13,280 nt of DNA from WTJX01 sp045106295 (GTDB taxonomy: Bacteria; Bacteroidota; Bacteroidia; Cytophagales; JAAEPT01), in assembly GCA_045106295.1 (NCBI GenBank), contig JBGCEI010000011.1, positions 1 to 13,280 on the forward strand, given 5' to 3'. Of the stretch, positions 1 through 7,170 are shown piece after piece. The notes under the pieces are model-generated. The model worked only from the letters and a program-made list of their open reading frames with translations, was not told the DNA's origin and ran no database searches. Every line of letters starts with the position of its first letter. The first letter of the stretch is position 1. The translations under genes and the position numbers were made by a program.

Positions 1-86
1 CTAAAGAAATTGTTCGACCCAATAGGTCTAATCCTAGAAATAAAAAACCTAAGAAATTATACCATCAAAACTACAAACCTTTATAG
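1..86 (+). CDS. Possible 3' end of a gene entering from the left edge
   Basis: Frame 3 is open from the left edge to a TAG at 84-86. It would encode about 27 residues rich in Lys, Arg, Asn and Pro and ending in NYKPL, a composition like the basic disordered tails of many Bacteroidota proteins. Such a gene would be convergent with the helicase ending at 200. Frame 1 is also open to a TAA at 124-126, but its translation looks less protein-like. With so little sequence neither is secure, no function can be assigned, and the stretch may simply be non-coding. Confidence 0.25.
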   Translation, partial: KEIVRPNRSNPRNKKPKKLYHQNYKPL

Positions 87-199
87 CTTAACTAAACGAC
101 ATTGGGTCTTATATCGGTATTATTAACAGTGAGATTAAAAAGCGCCCTTCTTATATTATCAACGATAAAATCAACTTTAAGTAGCTCACTAAAGAACTA

Positions 200-2401
200 T
201 TATTTTGCTTTTTCTTTTAGTAACTCTAAATAATAAGAAACTGCTCTTACTTCACCATAACTTACATCGTCTCCTAGCTCACCCTTCATTGCTGTAAGAC
301 GTTCTTCAGGATTACGTTTTACAACCTCAGCAATACGCTCTACCTTTTCTTTCTCTATCATATCATAGATATCTAAATCTCCAGATCGTACAAACACAGC
401 TAAATGCCCTTCTACCGTACCTGGAGTAAGATCTCTTTCAATGGCTATCTTAGCAATAGAAAGTCCACTTTTCAGTAACTCTAAACTATAACTCTTGCTG
501 TCTCCTTCGTTTTTCTTTGCTTTGGACTCTTGAGAGATAGTCTTCATAGCTTCTCGCTTCTGCTGCGTCATTTCTTCTAGCAAACCTGATGCATCTTTAC
601 CTTTCACTAAACCTGAAGCCAATAATTGAGCTTGCTCTAATTGATGCTTTTTTAATTTTAGTTTTTCTAATAAAAGGACAAGACTCTTCTGATACTTCTT
701 TGCTCCTTTCTTCCCTTTCACTTCTTTTAAGTGTAATTCTATGGGCTTCTCTAACTGCTCCGTTATCTCTTTATAGAAGTACTGGTATGCTTTTACTACA
801 CGTTCTTCTAGTTCTGCAGCAGCAGACTCACCTACATATAATAGATTGTTTAATTGAATAGCAAACTTCTGAGCAATCGTAACATGTATTCGCACTATTC
901 TTCTCCATTCTACAATATTTGCTTGTGCCGTATCCTGAAAACCTACTTTAGCAGTAGCTACGTATTCATAGTGTTCTTGAAACTGATCTTCTAAGGCATT
1001 CCAATAGAAACTCTTGGCCAATACCTTTTCTACATATACTTTTTGCTCTTGTTCTAATACTTGTTGTAGTCTATCAACATTCTGAGCACGTCTCGAGAAG
1101 GAAGTCACTCTTTCATCTGATAAAATACTCTGATAAGAGATAGGAGACTTAAGTACTAAGCCTTCTGCTGATTGTAACCTACTCAACGCAACATATACTT
1201 GACCGGGACTAAATGATGCTCCTGCATCAACTACTGCCTTTTCAAAAGTAAGTCCTTGACTTTTATGAATGGTAATAGCCCATGCTAGTTTGAGTGGGTA
1301 TTGTGTAAAGCTTCCTAGTTCTACTTCTTCTATCTCATTTTTTTCGTCGCTGTATTTATACGACACATTTTTCCAAGCTTCTCTTTCTACTTGAATTTCT
1401 GTTCCTTCTTCAGGAAAACGAACAAAAACAGATTCTGGAGACAACCCACTAACAACCCCTAACTTACCATTATAGTATCGTTTGGGTTCATTAGGATCAT
1501 TCTTCATGAAGATAACTTGAGCTCTTTCTTTTAATTCTAATTCAGCTAAAACAGGATATGCTTTCTCATTGAAATCACCAGAAACCTCTGCTCTATACTT
1601 CATTGACTTAGCGCCAAGCTGATCAAGAGCTGTTTTATTCATATTCTCTGCCCTAGCATTATGGGTAGTCAGTGTAATATATCCTTCATTTTCTGATGAG
1701 TTAAATTCTGGATTATATCGTTCGTTAATCCATAGCAACTCTTCTTCCGATACATTATTACCTCTTACGCTATTTAGTAATTGAATAAAGTATTCGTCAT
1801 CTTGTCTATAGATGGTCTGTAACTCTATAGTAGTCACTGATTGTTCTTTAAACACCTGTGAACTAAAGAAGAAAGGAGTTTCATAATCAGACTCTATAGT
1901 TGCTTTATCTTTATCAGTAACAACCGGAGACAGTTGATACAAGTCCCCAATCATTAATAGTTGAACTCCTCCAAACGGTTCTTCTATTTGACGTACATAT
2001 CGTAATACGGTATCTATAGCGTCTAGCAAATCTGCTCTCACCATAGATATCTCATCTATAATCAATAATTCTAATTCTCTAAGTAATTTTCTTTTACTAG
2101 AATTGATTCGAATATTCTTAGTAAGACTAGCTGGTGTATGTACTTGTCCTCCCCACCCTCCTGAATAGTTTGGTGAAAACGCACCAAAAGGTAATTGAAA
2201 CAAAGAGTGTATTGTTGTTCCTCTCGCATTGATTGCCGCTACTCCAGTTGGAGCTACCACTACCGCATTCTTAGGAGTAGTATCTATAATATGTTTTAAA
2301 AAAGTCGTTTTACCAGTACCTGCCTTCCCTGTTAAGAATACGGGGACAGATGTATAATTGACAAATGCTTCTGCTAACTGGAATGGTTCCGTTTTTTCCA
2401 T
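200..2401 (-). CDS. PIF1-like superfamily 1 DNA helicase with C-terminal helix-turn-helix domain
   Basis: This is a predicted ATP-dependent DNA helicase of the PIF1/RecD2-like SF1 group, probably acting in genome maintenance. With the ATG at 2401 as residue 1 it has 733 residues. Visible motifs are Walker A GKAGTGKTT (25-33), motif Ia APTGVAA with the following TTIHSLF (50-68), Walker B IIDEIS (114-119), motif III GDLYQLSPV (152-160), motif IV-like TIYRQ (196-200), the UvrD-C-like WAITIHKSQGLTF (374-386) and YVALSR (403-408). The last 90 or so residues, starting near SYSLELLKSGLSIAKIA, resemble the helix-turn-helix (HTH_40-type) tail often fused to such helicases in Bacteroidota; a Lys/Glu-rich, probably coiled linker precedes it. 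A TTG two codons upstream (2407) is in frame, but the ATG is preferred. No Shine-Dalgarno is seen. It stands alone, transcribed away from the small plus-strand ORF at 2598. The helicase call is firm; the cellular role is inferred. Confidence 0.93.
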   Translation of the reverse strand: MEKTEPFQLAEAFVNYTSVPVFLTGKAGTGKTTFLKHIIDTTPKNAVVVAPTGVAAINARGTTIHSLFQLPFGAFSPNYSGGWGGQVHTPASLTKNIRINSSKRKLLRELELLIIDEISMVRADLLDAIDTVLRYVRQIEEPFGGVQLLMIGDLYQLSPVVTDKDKATIESDYETPFFFSSQVFKEQSVTTIELQTIYRQDDEYFIQLLNSVRGNNVSEEELLWINERYNPEFNSSENEGYITLTTHNARAENMNKTALDQLGAKSMKYRAEVSGDFNEKAYPVLAELELKERAQVIFMKNDPNEPKRYYNGKLGVVSGLSPESVFVRFPEEGTEIQVEREAWKNVSYKYSDEKNEIEEVELGSFTQYPLKLAWAITIHKSQGLTFEKAVVDAGASFSPGQVYVALSRLQSAEGLVLKSPISYQSILSDERVTSFSRRAQNVDRLQQVLEQEQKVYVEKVLAKSFYWNALEDQFQEHYEYVATAKVGFQDTAQANIVEWRRIVRIHVTIAQKFAIQLNNLLYVGESAAAELEERVVKAYQYFYKEITEQLEKPIELHLKEVKGKKGAKKYQKSLVLLLEKLKLKKHQLEQAQLLASGLVKGKDASGLLEEMTQQKREAMKTISQESKAKKNEGDSKSYSLELLKSGLSIAKIAIERDLTPGTVEGHLAVFVRSGDLDIYDMIEKEKVERIAEVVKRNPEERLTAMKGELGDDVSYGEVRAVSYYLELLKEKAK

Positions 2402-2511
2402 TATCAAAAATAAGAAGGTTTAATCAATTTTATACTGATTTCTATTAAAGAGAGTAATTATTCCTTCAAATACAACCTCTAAAAGTCACTCTTCGAGAAT
2501 ATAACCTTATT

Positions 2512-2565
2512 CAAATAGTATTTCAACCAGTCTATCTAAGCACAAATAGTCTAGCATACTATTTG
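2512..2565. promoter_or_regulatory. Direct and inverted CAAATAGT repeats, possible operator
   Basis: The octamer CAAATAGT occurs at 2512-2519 and 2543-2550, and its inverse ACTATTTG at 2558-2565, all in the 196-bp gap between two divergent genes. The second and third copies form a perfect 8-bp stem around a 7-nt loop, ending 32 bp before the ATG at 2598. The first copy is part of the odd palindrome AAATAGTATTT (2513-2523). The layout fits a repressor binding site or a short RNA hairpin. AT-rich DNA yields such matches fairly easily, so this is tentative. Confidence 0.3.
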
Positions 2566-2597
2566 GCATACTCTAGTCAAACAAAAACATCAAAGCC

Positions 2598-2792
2598 ATG
2601 ACATATTATATGACCGAAATACAAATGCTTGAATTAGAAGGTATACTCTCTGAAATAAAAGATACTACAGTACGCATACGTAAAGATGAAGTCCTTTATG
2701 TCCACTCGCTAGAAGAAGCGTCTACTAAACTGAATACAATTTTAGAAAGTATTCAAAAGGTGAATTGTCTCCTTTTCTTTTCTAAAAACTAA
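2598..2792 (+). CDS. Small hypothetical protein (64 aa)
   Basis: This is an unrecognised short open frame from ATG 2598 to TAA 2790-2792, in the gap between the minus-strand helicase and the minus-strand permease operon. The product is mostly charged and probably helical: a Glu/Leu/Ile-rich segment (residues 6-20), a basic patch around TVRIRKDE, then SLEEASTKLNTILESIQKV, which reads as an amphipathic helix, and a short hydrophobic end CLLFFSKN. There is no signal peptide or known motif. A second ATG at codon 5 (2610) is an alternative start. Nothing overlaps it on the other strand, and the composition is more protein-like than the shadow frames elsewhere. It could still be a chance ORF. Confidence 0.45.
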   Translation: MTYYMTEIQMLELEGILSEIKDTTVRIRKDEVLYVHSLEEASTKLNTILESIQKVNCLLFFSKN

Positions 2793-3035
2793 TTACTCCT
2801 TTCAAAAAAAAAAGTAAGCAGTTGCAAATATTTACAGCTTAACTTATTTAACCTGCTTTATTCATTAGAGAATGAAAGTTATCCTCAAAAAGTGTATTGA
2901 TATTCTATAATAAGAGATTTTAGTGTAAATTTTGTTGTAAAAAAAAGATCACCAAGATGGTTAACCTACCGATAGTAAACTTTCTAACATAACTACTCTT
3001 CAACGAAAATTGAAATCTCAAATATAATGTAACTA

Positions 3036-3051
3036 AACAAGATTACTTGTT
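3036..3051 (-). terminator. Weak hairpin downstream of the permease operon
   Basis: AACAAG-ATTA-CTTGTT is a perfect 6-bp stem with a tetraloop, about 25 bp past the permease stop codon in the direction of transcription. It has no clear T-run, so if it ends the operon it is a poor intrinsic terminator. The rest of the 283-bp gap (2793-3075) shows nothing else convincing. Confidence 0.22.
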
Positions 3052-3075
3052 ACTTCTGACAGCAACTAAAACCTC

Positions 3076-4266
3076 CTAATTAGGACTAAAATAATCCCTC
3101 AAGAAATTACCGAATAGGTTGAACGAGAGAACCAACAAACTAATACAGATACACGGCAAGGCAAGAATATGCCAACTGTTAGATGTCCCAAGTAACTGAT
3201 AACCTTGCCGCACCATTTGTCCCCAAGATGGTGTTGGTGGTTGAGCGCCTAAACCGAGAAAACTCAAGCCTGCTTCTACCAAAATGGCAGATGCAAAATT
3301 AGCCGTAGCTATTACAATAATAGGTCCTACGATTTGAGGTAATATGTGCCTAAATAATATTCTAATGTCTCCGAAACCCAATGCTTTTGCTGCCAAAACG
3401 TATTGCTTTTCTCTTACTTCAAACACTTGCCCTCTTACTACTCTAGCTACTTCTACCCACATAGTTAAGCCTACCGCTAAAAAGGTAACCCACACACCTT
3501 TGCTCTGAATAGCCAAGCTAATGGCTATTACTAATAATATCCCTGGGACAGACCAAATAACAGACAATACCCACATCACTGCACTATCTACCCATCCTCC
3601 TAAATATCCTGCCAGTGCACCAAAAAACATCCCTACCACTAAAGAAATAAGAACCGCTAATATCCCCACCATCAAAGATACTCTCGCTCCATAAATCAGC
3701 ATACTGAGCATATCCCTTCCACTTTTGTCCGTTCCTAGCCAATACGTCTTATTGATTAAAAAATTACTTTCTAAACGAGCAATCAATGTTACTTTAGAAA
3801 ACTGTCCTTCTTCCGTCTGATCGATTGTTTTAACAAACACATTTCCCTTATCTATCCGATACGAGTGCTTACTTTGTAAGGCAAATAGAATATCCGCTAT
3901 GGGAAAAGAATCTATTTTAAAAGAAAACCCTAATGGCGTAGCTAGTACAAATAAACTATCCTCACTCAAATGATAATTAGTAATTGATTTAATAATAAAA
4001 GGAGAAGGCGTTCCTTGTGTAAAACGTTCGAAAAAGCTTTTTTCTTTGAATATTCTATTTTGAGTTACTTTCAGTAGCTGTACCGTAGAACCAGGTGTTA
4101 ATTTCCTCAGCTCTGGGATACGCTCATTGGCAAGAGGTGTTTTATCGGGCATAGCGGCATACCCTAATAGTGCCAATACGGCAAAAAATAAAATAATGAG
4201 TAAGCCGACAAACGCCAGTTTATTCTTTTTTAACCCCTGAAAAAAGCGATTACTTTCTCTCGACAT
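3076..4266 (-). CDS. Oligopeptide/dipeptide ABC transporter permease (OppC/DppC family) with large periplasmic insert
   Basis: This is an inner-membrane permease subunit of a peptide-type (OppBCDF/DppBCDF) ABC transporter. Numbered from the ATG at 4266 (396 aa), it has an N-terminal TM segment (about 17-37), the family signature GTDKSGRD (178-185) followed by YGARVSLMVG, four to five further TM segments, the cytoplasmic EAA loop contacting the ATPase (AAKALGFGDIRILFRHILPQ, 292-311) and the conserved SFLGLGAQPPTPSWG (335-349). Between TM1 and the signature lies about 135 residues, roughly 100 more than in typical DppC proteins, presumably a periplasmic domain. The frame stays open upstream to an ATG at 4365, but that would overlap the glycosyltransferase by about 100 bp; the ATG at 4266, one base after the upstream TAA (TAAGATG), is the natural coupled start. 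No DppB, ATPase or binding protein is nearby, so its partners must be elsewhere and the substrate is unknown. Confidence 0.92.
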   Translation of the reverse strand: MSRESNRFFQGLKKNKLAFVGLLIILFFAVLALLGYAAMPDKTPLANERIPELRKLTPGSTVQLLKVTQNRIFKEKSFFERFTQGTPSPFIIKSITNYHLSEDSLFVLATPLGFSFKIDSFPIADILFALQSKHSYRIDKGNVFVKTIDQTEEGQFSKVTLIARLESNFLINKTYWLGTDKSGRDMLSMLIYGARVSLMVGILAVLISLVVGMFFGALAGYLGGWVDSAVMWVLSVIWSVPGILLVIAISLAIQSKGVWVTFLAVGLTMWVEVARVVRGQVFEVREKQYVLAAKALGFGDIRILFRHILPQIVGPIIVIATANFASAILVEAGLSFLGLGAQPPTPSWGQMVRQGYQLLGTSNSWHILALPCICISLLVLSFNLFGNFLRDYFSPN

Positions 4267-4267
4267 C

Positions 4268-5389
4268 TTATGTGTACTTTCTTTCTTTCCACGTAAAACT
4301 AGTAAGTTTCGAAGAAAATCCTGTATAAACGATGTACAAAGAATGTACAAATTGTAAGATAACAAATGCCCTAAAAGAAACTCTTTGTTTAAGAGAACGC
4401 ATCACCTGACTTAAAAAGAGGTATTCGAGCAATAATTTTCCTCCGACCAGCATACCAAAAATACTCCATGAAAAAGAAGTACTAAAGATGTAAAAAACAA
4501 GCCAATTAACATGAAACAAAAAGGTAATAGCAGCCAACCACTTAATAGCGGGTGATTGATAATATTTCCATTTGCTTGCCCACCGTTTGCGTTGATTTAA
4601 AAAGCTTTTTCCAGTAGTCTGATGTTTTGTCTCTACAATAGCTCCTTCTTCTTTTAAGAACTGAACAGAGTACTTTTCTTTTTTAATTTTATGCATCAAT
4701 AATTCATCATCGCCAGAAGGCGTATCGTGAAGCCCTTCAAAGCCATTCACTGCCTTAAACACTTCCTTTGGAAAGCTCATATTCGCTGCATTTGCCATCG
4801 TAGGAATACCAAAACCAAGCGTTGCGGCACCACTTCCCACCAAACTAGCAAACTCTACTTTCTGAACCTTTGCCCATAAAGAAGAAGAAAAAGAAAACGC
4901 CACAGGTCCCGTCACAAAACCAGCCTGACGAGTCAGATAACAGTTTACATGACTGGCAACCCAACCCTCAGAAACGGAACAGTCTCCGTCTGTTACCAGA
5001 ATGTATTCTCCTTTTGCTTGCTCTATGCCAATAGCAAGAGACGTTTTCTTTGGTGAAGGATGATCTTTAAACGAACTAGGTTTTTCAACTAATTGAATAG
5101 ATATTATTGCCTCTTTCGCTTTCGCTAAAATAAGCTCTCTTGTTTGATCCGTAGAAAAATCGTCTACTACCAACACCTCCAATAAATGAGCAGGATACTT
5201 CTGAACAGATAGATCGTCCAACAACTTAGCTATCGTTTTTTCTTCGTTCCTAACCGCAATAACAACCGATACTGACACCTCTTTTTCAGCCGTTTTCTCT
5301 AACGGTTTTTTCACTCTATTCCACCCTATTAGTAACAAACAGACAAACAAAAGGTACCCAAACGCTATCGTTAGTACCACACTAATCAT
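4268..5389 (-). CDS. Membrane-associated family 2 glycosyltransferase
   Basis: This is a GT2-family (GT-A fold, inverting) glycosyltransferase of 373 aa, probably transferring a sugar from a nucleotide-sugar to a lipid or envelope acceptor at the cytoplasmic face of the inner membrane. There is an N-terminal TM anchor (about 4-22), then the catalytic domain: VSVVIAVRNEE (40-50), VLVVDDFSTD (72-81), the metal/nucleotide-binding DGDC (134-137), the probable catalytic acid region GDDE (226-229) and the QRKRW motif (266-270; the Q/RxxRW box of processive and membrane GT2 enzymes). About three TM segments follow (283-303, 308-328, 340-358). The ATG at 5387-5389 overlaps the stop of the upstream membrane protein by 8 bp (ATGATTAG), and the TAA is one base before the permease ATG, so all three are almost certainly one operon. 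Sugar donor and acceptor cannot be read from the sequence. Confidence 0.93.
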   Translation of the reverse strand: MISVVLTIAFGYLLFVCLLLIGWNRVKKPLEKTAEKEVSVSVVIAVRNEEKTIAKLLDDLSVQKYPAHLLEVLVVDDFSTDQTRELILAKAKEAIISIQLVEKPSSFKDHPSPKKTSLAIGIEQAKGEYILVTDGDCSVSEGWVASHVNCYLTRQAGFVTGPVAFSFSSSLWAKVQKVEFASLVGSGAATLGFGIPTMANAANMSFPKEVFKAVNGFEGLHDTPSGDDELLMHKIKKEKYSVQFLKEEGAIVETKHQTTGKSFLNQRKRWASKWKYYQSPAIKWLAAITFLFHVNWLVFYIFSTSFSWSIFGMLVGGKLLLEYLFLSQVMRSLKQRVSFRAFVILQFVHSLYIVYTGFSSKLTSFTWKERKYT

Positions 5390-6335
5390 GCGACGACAAT
5401 ACTATTTTTGCTTTGGGCAATAAAAACACCCCGATGATGGAAGGAATCAATAAATTCAATATCCAAATAGTAGAAGATGCTACCACTACTGGCTCCTCTC
5501 CTATTCCAATGAGAGAAAACACCCAAATAGCGGAGGCTTGCCTCACCACTTCATCGCTCAACGTATGGGTCGACAATACAATAGATTTCATCAAATAAAC
5601 CAATAATATCCCCGCAAATAAGGCAACCGCAGACATATGATCCACTAATAAATGAATCACTAAATAATATTGAAACGCATAGGTTAAAAAACGCCCTACG
5701 GCTAACGACCAAACGCTTACTAATGTCTGAAAACTGTATGCTTTAAGCGTTGCTAAATACGTTTGTATTTTTGTTTCCTTTTTACTAAACCAAAAAGCAA
5801 ATACAATGACTGAAATCAATCCAACAAAAATGGCTAGCGACACCCAAAAGAAATAGTACATTTCTTTCACCATTCCTCCCGATAAAGAAAAATACAATAG
5901 ACTCGCAAAGCCGCCCAATAAAGTAGTAGACAACTGCATGCCTCTGCTAATCAGTAACGCCCCCACAGCAGCTTCTCTCCCACTCTCACCAATTCCCCAC
6001 AAACGCCCAAAAAGTTCACCGACACTTCGTGGCATGGTTAAGCTCACACCTAAGCCTAATAACACCGACATATACGATTTCCACAAGGTCAATCGTTCAA
6101 TTTTTTGCACCAACACTTTCCATTTTACTGCTTCTAGTCCCCAGTTTACTACTGCCAAAACGAGTAATAAGGTTAACTCAATAGGGTGCTGTATAAGTAT
6201 TAAAAGATTATCGGTAAAAGAGTCTAATGAACTGTTTGTATACAGTCGATAGCCAATAAATACCAAAAGAATAGCAGGAACTACCCATTTAAGTACTTGA
6301 ATAACTTTATTTAATCGGGGAGAAATTTGTATCAC
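5382..6335 (-). CDS. Polytopic membrane protein of the lysylphosphatidylglycerol synthase TM-region / UPF0104 family
   Basis: This 317-aa integral membrane protein has about seven or eight predicted TM segments (for example 15-31, 52-66, 88-101, 126-150, 161-183, 208-228, 235-253, 290-306). It resembles the LPG_synthase_TM/UPF0104 family, including NWGLEAVKWKVLV (64-76) and LTMPRSVGELFGR (99-111), matching the conserved P-x-x-x-GE-x-x-GR loop. There is no soluble acyltransferase (MprF C-terminal) domain, so it is not expected to aminoacylate lipids. Stand-alone members often sit beside GT2 enzymes and are suspected to act in glycolipid synthesis or flipping, which fits the overlapping GT2 gene downstream. 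The start is GTG at 6335: an in-frame TAA lies directly upstream and no ATG occurs before residue 89. The start is 22 bp from the divergent ruvC ATG. The family call is good; the transported lipid is unknown. Confidence 0.85.
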   Translation of the reverse strand: MIQISPRLNKVIQVLKWVVPAILLVFIGYRLYTNSSLDSFTDNLLILIQHPIELTLLLVLAVVNWGLEAVKWKVLVQKIERLTLWKSYMSVLLGLGVSLTMPRSVGELFGRLWGIGESGREAAVGALLISRGMQLSTTLLGGFASLLYFSLSGGMVKEMYYFFWVSLAIFVGLISVIVFAFWFSKKETKIQTYLATLKAYSFQTLVSVWSLAVGRFLTYAFQYYLVIHLLVDHMSAVALFAGILLVYLMKSIVLSTHTLSDEVVRQASAIWVFSLIGIGEEPVVVASSTIWILNLLIPSIIGVFLLPKAKIVLSSHD

Positions 6336-6357
6336 TTAGAATCCGTATCTTGCATCA

Positions 6358-6933
6358 ATGAACAATGATAAGGAGCTTTCTTCAAAGGAAAAAATTATTC
6401 TAGGCATAGATCCCGGTACTCAGGTGATGGGTTACGGACTTATTATTGTTGGAAAAAAGCCTAGAGTACTTCAGTTTGGCGTACTGCACCTCAAAAAGTA
6501 CACAGACCACGCCATGAAACTCAAAAAAATTTACGATCGACTAGTCCAAATCATTGATGAATACCATCCAGATGAAGTGGCTTTAGAAGCACCTTTTTTT
6601 GGTAAGAACGTGCAATCTATGCTGAAACTAGGAAGAGCACAAGGTGTAGCAATGGCTGCAGCTCTTTCTAGAGATATTCCTATCAATGAATATGAACCTA
6701 AAAAGGTAAAACAATCGGTTACAGGAAACGGTAACGCTTCTAAAGAGCAATTGGCTGAAATGCTAAAACAAATTCTTAATTTCAAAGAAATCCCTAAGCT
6801 ATTGGATGGAACAGATGCTCTGGGAGTTGCTCTTTGCCATCATTATAACTCTGGAAACCTTACATTAAATAAAACCTCAAGCTGGAATCAGTTTTTATCT
6901 CAAAATCCTGATAGGTTGAAGAAGAAAAAATAG
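6358..6933 (+). CDS. ruvC: Crossover junction endodeoxyribonuclease RuvC
   Basis: RuvC is the Holliday-junction resolvase that, as a dimer with RuvAB, cuts four-way junctions symmetrically during recombinational repair. The 191-aa product has the RNase H-like fold signatures: GIDPGT (16-21, catalytic D18), LEAPFFGKN (76-84, catalytic E77), GRAQGVAMAAA (92-102), YEPKKVKQSVTGNGNASKEQ (112-131) and DGTDALGVALCHH (150-162, catalytic D150 and D153). These correspond to the D7/E66/D138/D141 tetrad of the E. coli enzyme, so it should be active. Length is normal. The basic tail (RLKKKK) ends in TAG at 6931-6933, and that stop is itself the first three bases of a heptamer repeat array. The ATG is 22 bp from a divergent GTG start, so the two promoters must lie inside or overlap the neighbouring reading frames; no good promoter match is seen. 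Confidence 0.97.
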   Translation: MNNDKELSSKEKIILGIDPGTQVMGYGLIIVGKKPRVLQFGVLHLKKYTDHAMKLKKIYDRLVQIIDEYHPDEVALEAPFFGKNVQSMLKLGRAQGVAMAAALSRDIPINEYEPKKVKQSVTGNGNASKEQLAEMLKQILNFKEIPKLLDGTDALGVALCHHYNSGNLTLNKTSSWNQFLSQNPDRLKKKK

Positions 6934-6964
6934 TATTAAGTATCAAGTAGCTAGTACCAAGACT
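6931..6964 (-). repeat. Heptamer array, copy A (CTNNNTA units on the minus strand)
   Basis: Read on the minus strand this is AGT, then CTTGGTA, CTAGCTA, CTTGATA, CTTAATA, then a partial CTA. The four complete units are 6955-6961, 6948-6954, 6941-6947 and 6934-6940, in exact 7-bp register with CT at the start and TA at the end of each. The final CTA is the complement of the ruvC stop codon TAG, so the array begins without a gap in the gene end. Its first 13 bp (AGTCTTGGTACTA) and last 12 bp (TACTTAATACTA) are identical to the ends of the second array at 8792-8836, which lies in the opposite orientation. Confidence 0.85.
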
Positions 6965-6977
6965 CAAAAAACACTAT

Positions 6978-7032
6978 GGTTTTCGAAAGTCTAATAGCCT
7001 TAAATATTAGAGTCTTAAAGCCTCATAAAACC
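6978..7032. terminator. Inverted-repeat structure between ruvC and the acyl-CoA reductase
   Basis: An outer GGTTTT (6978-6983) can pair with AAAACC (7027-7032), and an inner TCTAATA (6990-6996) pairs perfectly with TATTAGA (7005-7011) around an 8-nt loop; AAG (6987-6989) can extend the inner stem to CTT (7014-7016) with a two-base bulge. It lies between two convergent genes, where a bidirectional transcription end is expected, but neither side has a strong T-run. It is offered as a possible terminator only. Confidence 0.3.
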
Positions 7033-7064
7033 GTCTCTTTCCTTAATTGTTTCATTTTTACTAA

Positions 7065-7091
7065 TCCACTTTCGTGGAATGGCGCGCCATT
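7065..7091. repeat. Small hairpin joined to a 14-bp GC-rich perfect palindrome
   Basis: TCCAC-TTTC-GTGGA (7065-7078) is a 5-bp stem with a tetraloop. It shares its last base with AATGGCGCGCCATT (7078-7091), a perfect 14-bp palindrome whose core GGCGCGCC is far more GC-rich than its surroundings. It lies in the convergent gap between ruvC and the reductase, so a promoter operator is less likely than a structural or protein-binding site. Function unknown. Confidence 0.5.
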
Positions 7092-7170
7092 AGGCAAACT
7101 AAAAAAAACTTATATTGAGACTTTAGATATGAGGTAATAGACAGTTAGAGTAACTTCTATCATCCTATTC

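Noticed and set aside
16..108. 8-bp inverted repeat GACCCAAT / ATTGGGTC with a 77-bp gap
   Set aside because: One such match is expected fairly often in a 200-bp stretch and the loop is too long for a functional hairpin.
128..190. AGTGAG/CTCACT with inner TTAAA/TTTAA as a terminator after the helicase
   Set aside because: It needs two bulges and a loop of more than 30 nt, and lacks a T-run.
2402..2412. TATTTTTG on the minus strand as a -7 promoter element for the helicase
   Set aside because: It matches TAnnTTTG but lies a few bases from the ATG, and there is no TTTG/TTG at the required distance upstream.
2816..2858. AAGCAG / CTGCTT as a terminator for the small gene
   Set aside because: The stem is 6 bp with a loop of about 31 nt and is followed by no T-run.
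3042..3056. ACTTGTTACTTC as a third heptamer array
   Set aside because: Only one unit fits CTNNNTA in register and neither conserved end is present.
4267..4365. Longer permease with an ATG at 4365
   Set aside because: It would overlap the glycosyltransferase by about 100 bp; the ATG at 4266 sits one base after the upstream stop and directly precedes the normal TM1 context.
7081..7088. GGCGCGCC (AscI site) as a cloning artefact
   Set aside because: It is embedded in a longer native palindrome within ordinary AT-rich intergenic DNA, with no vector-like sequence around it.
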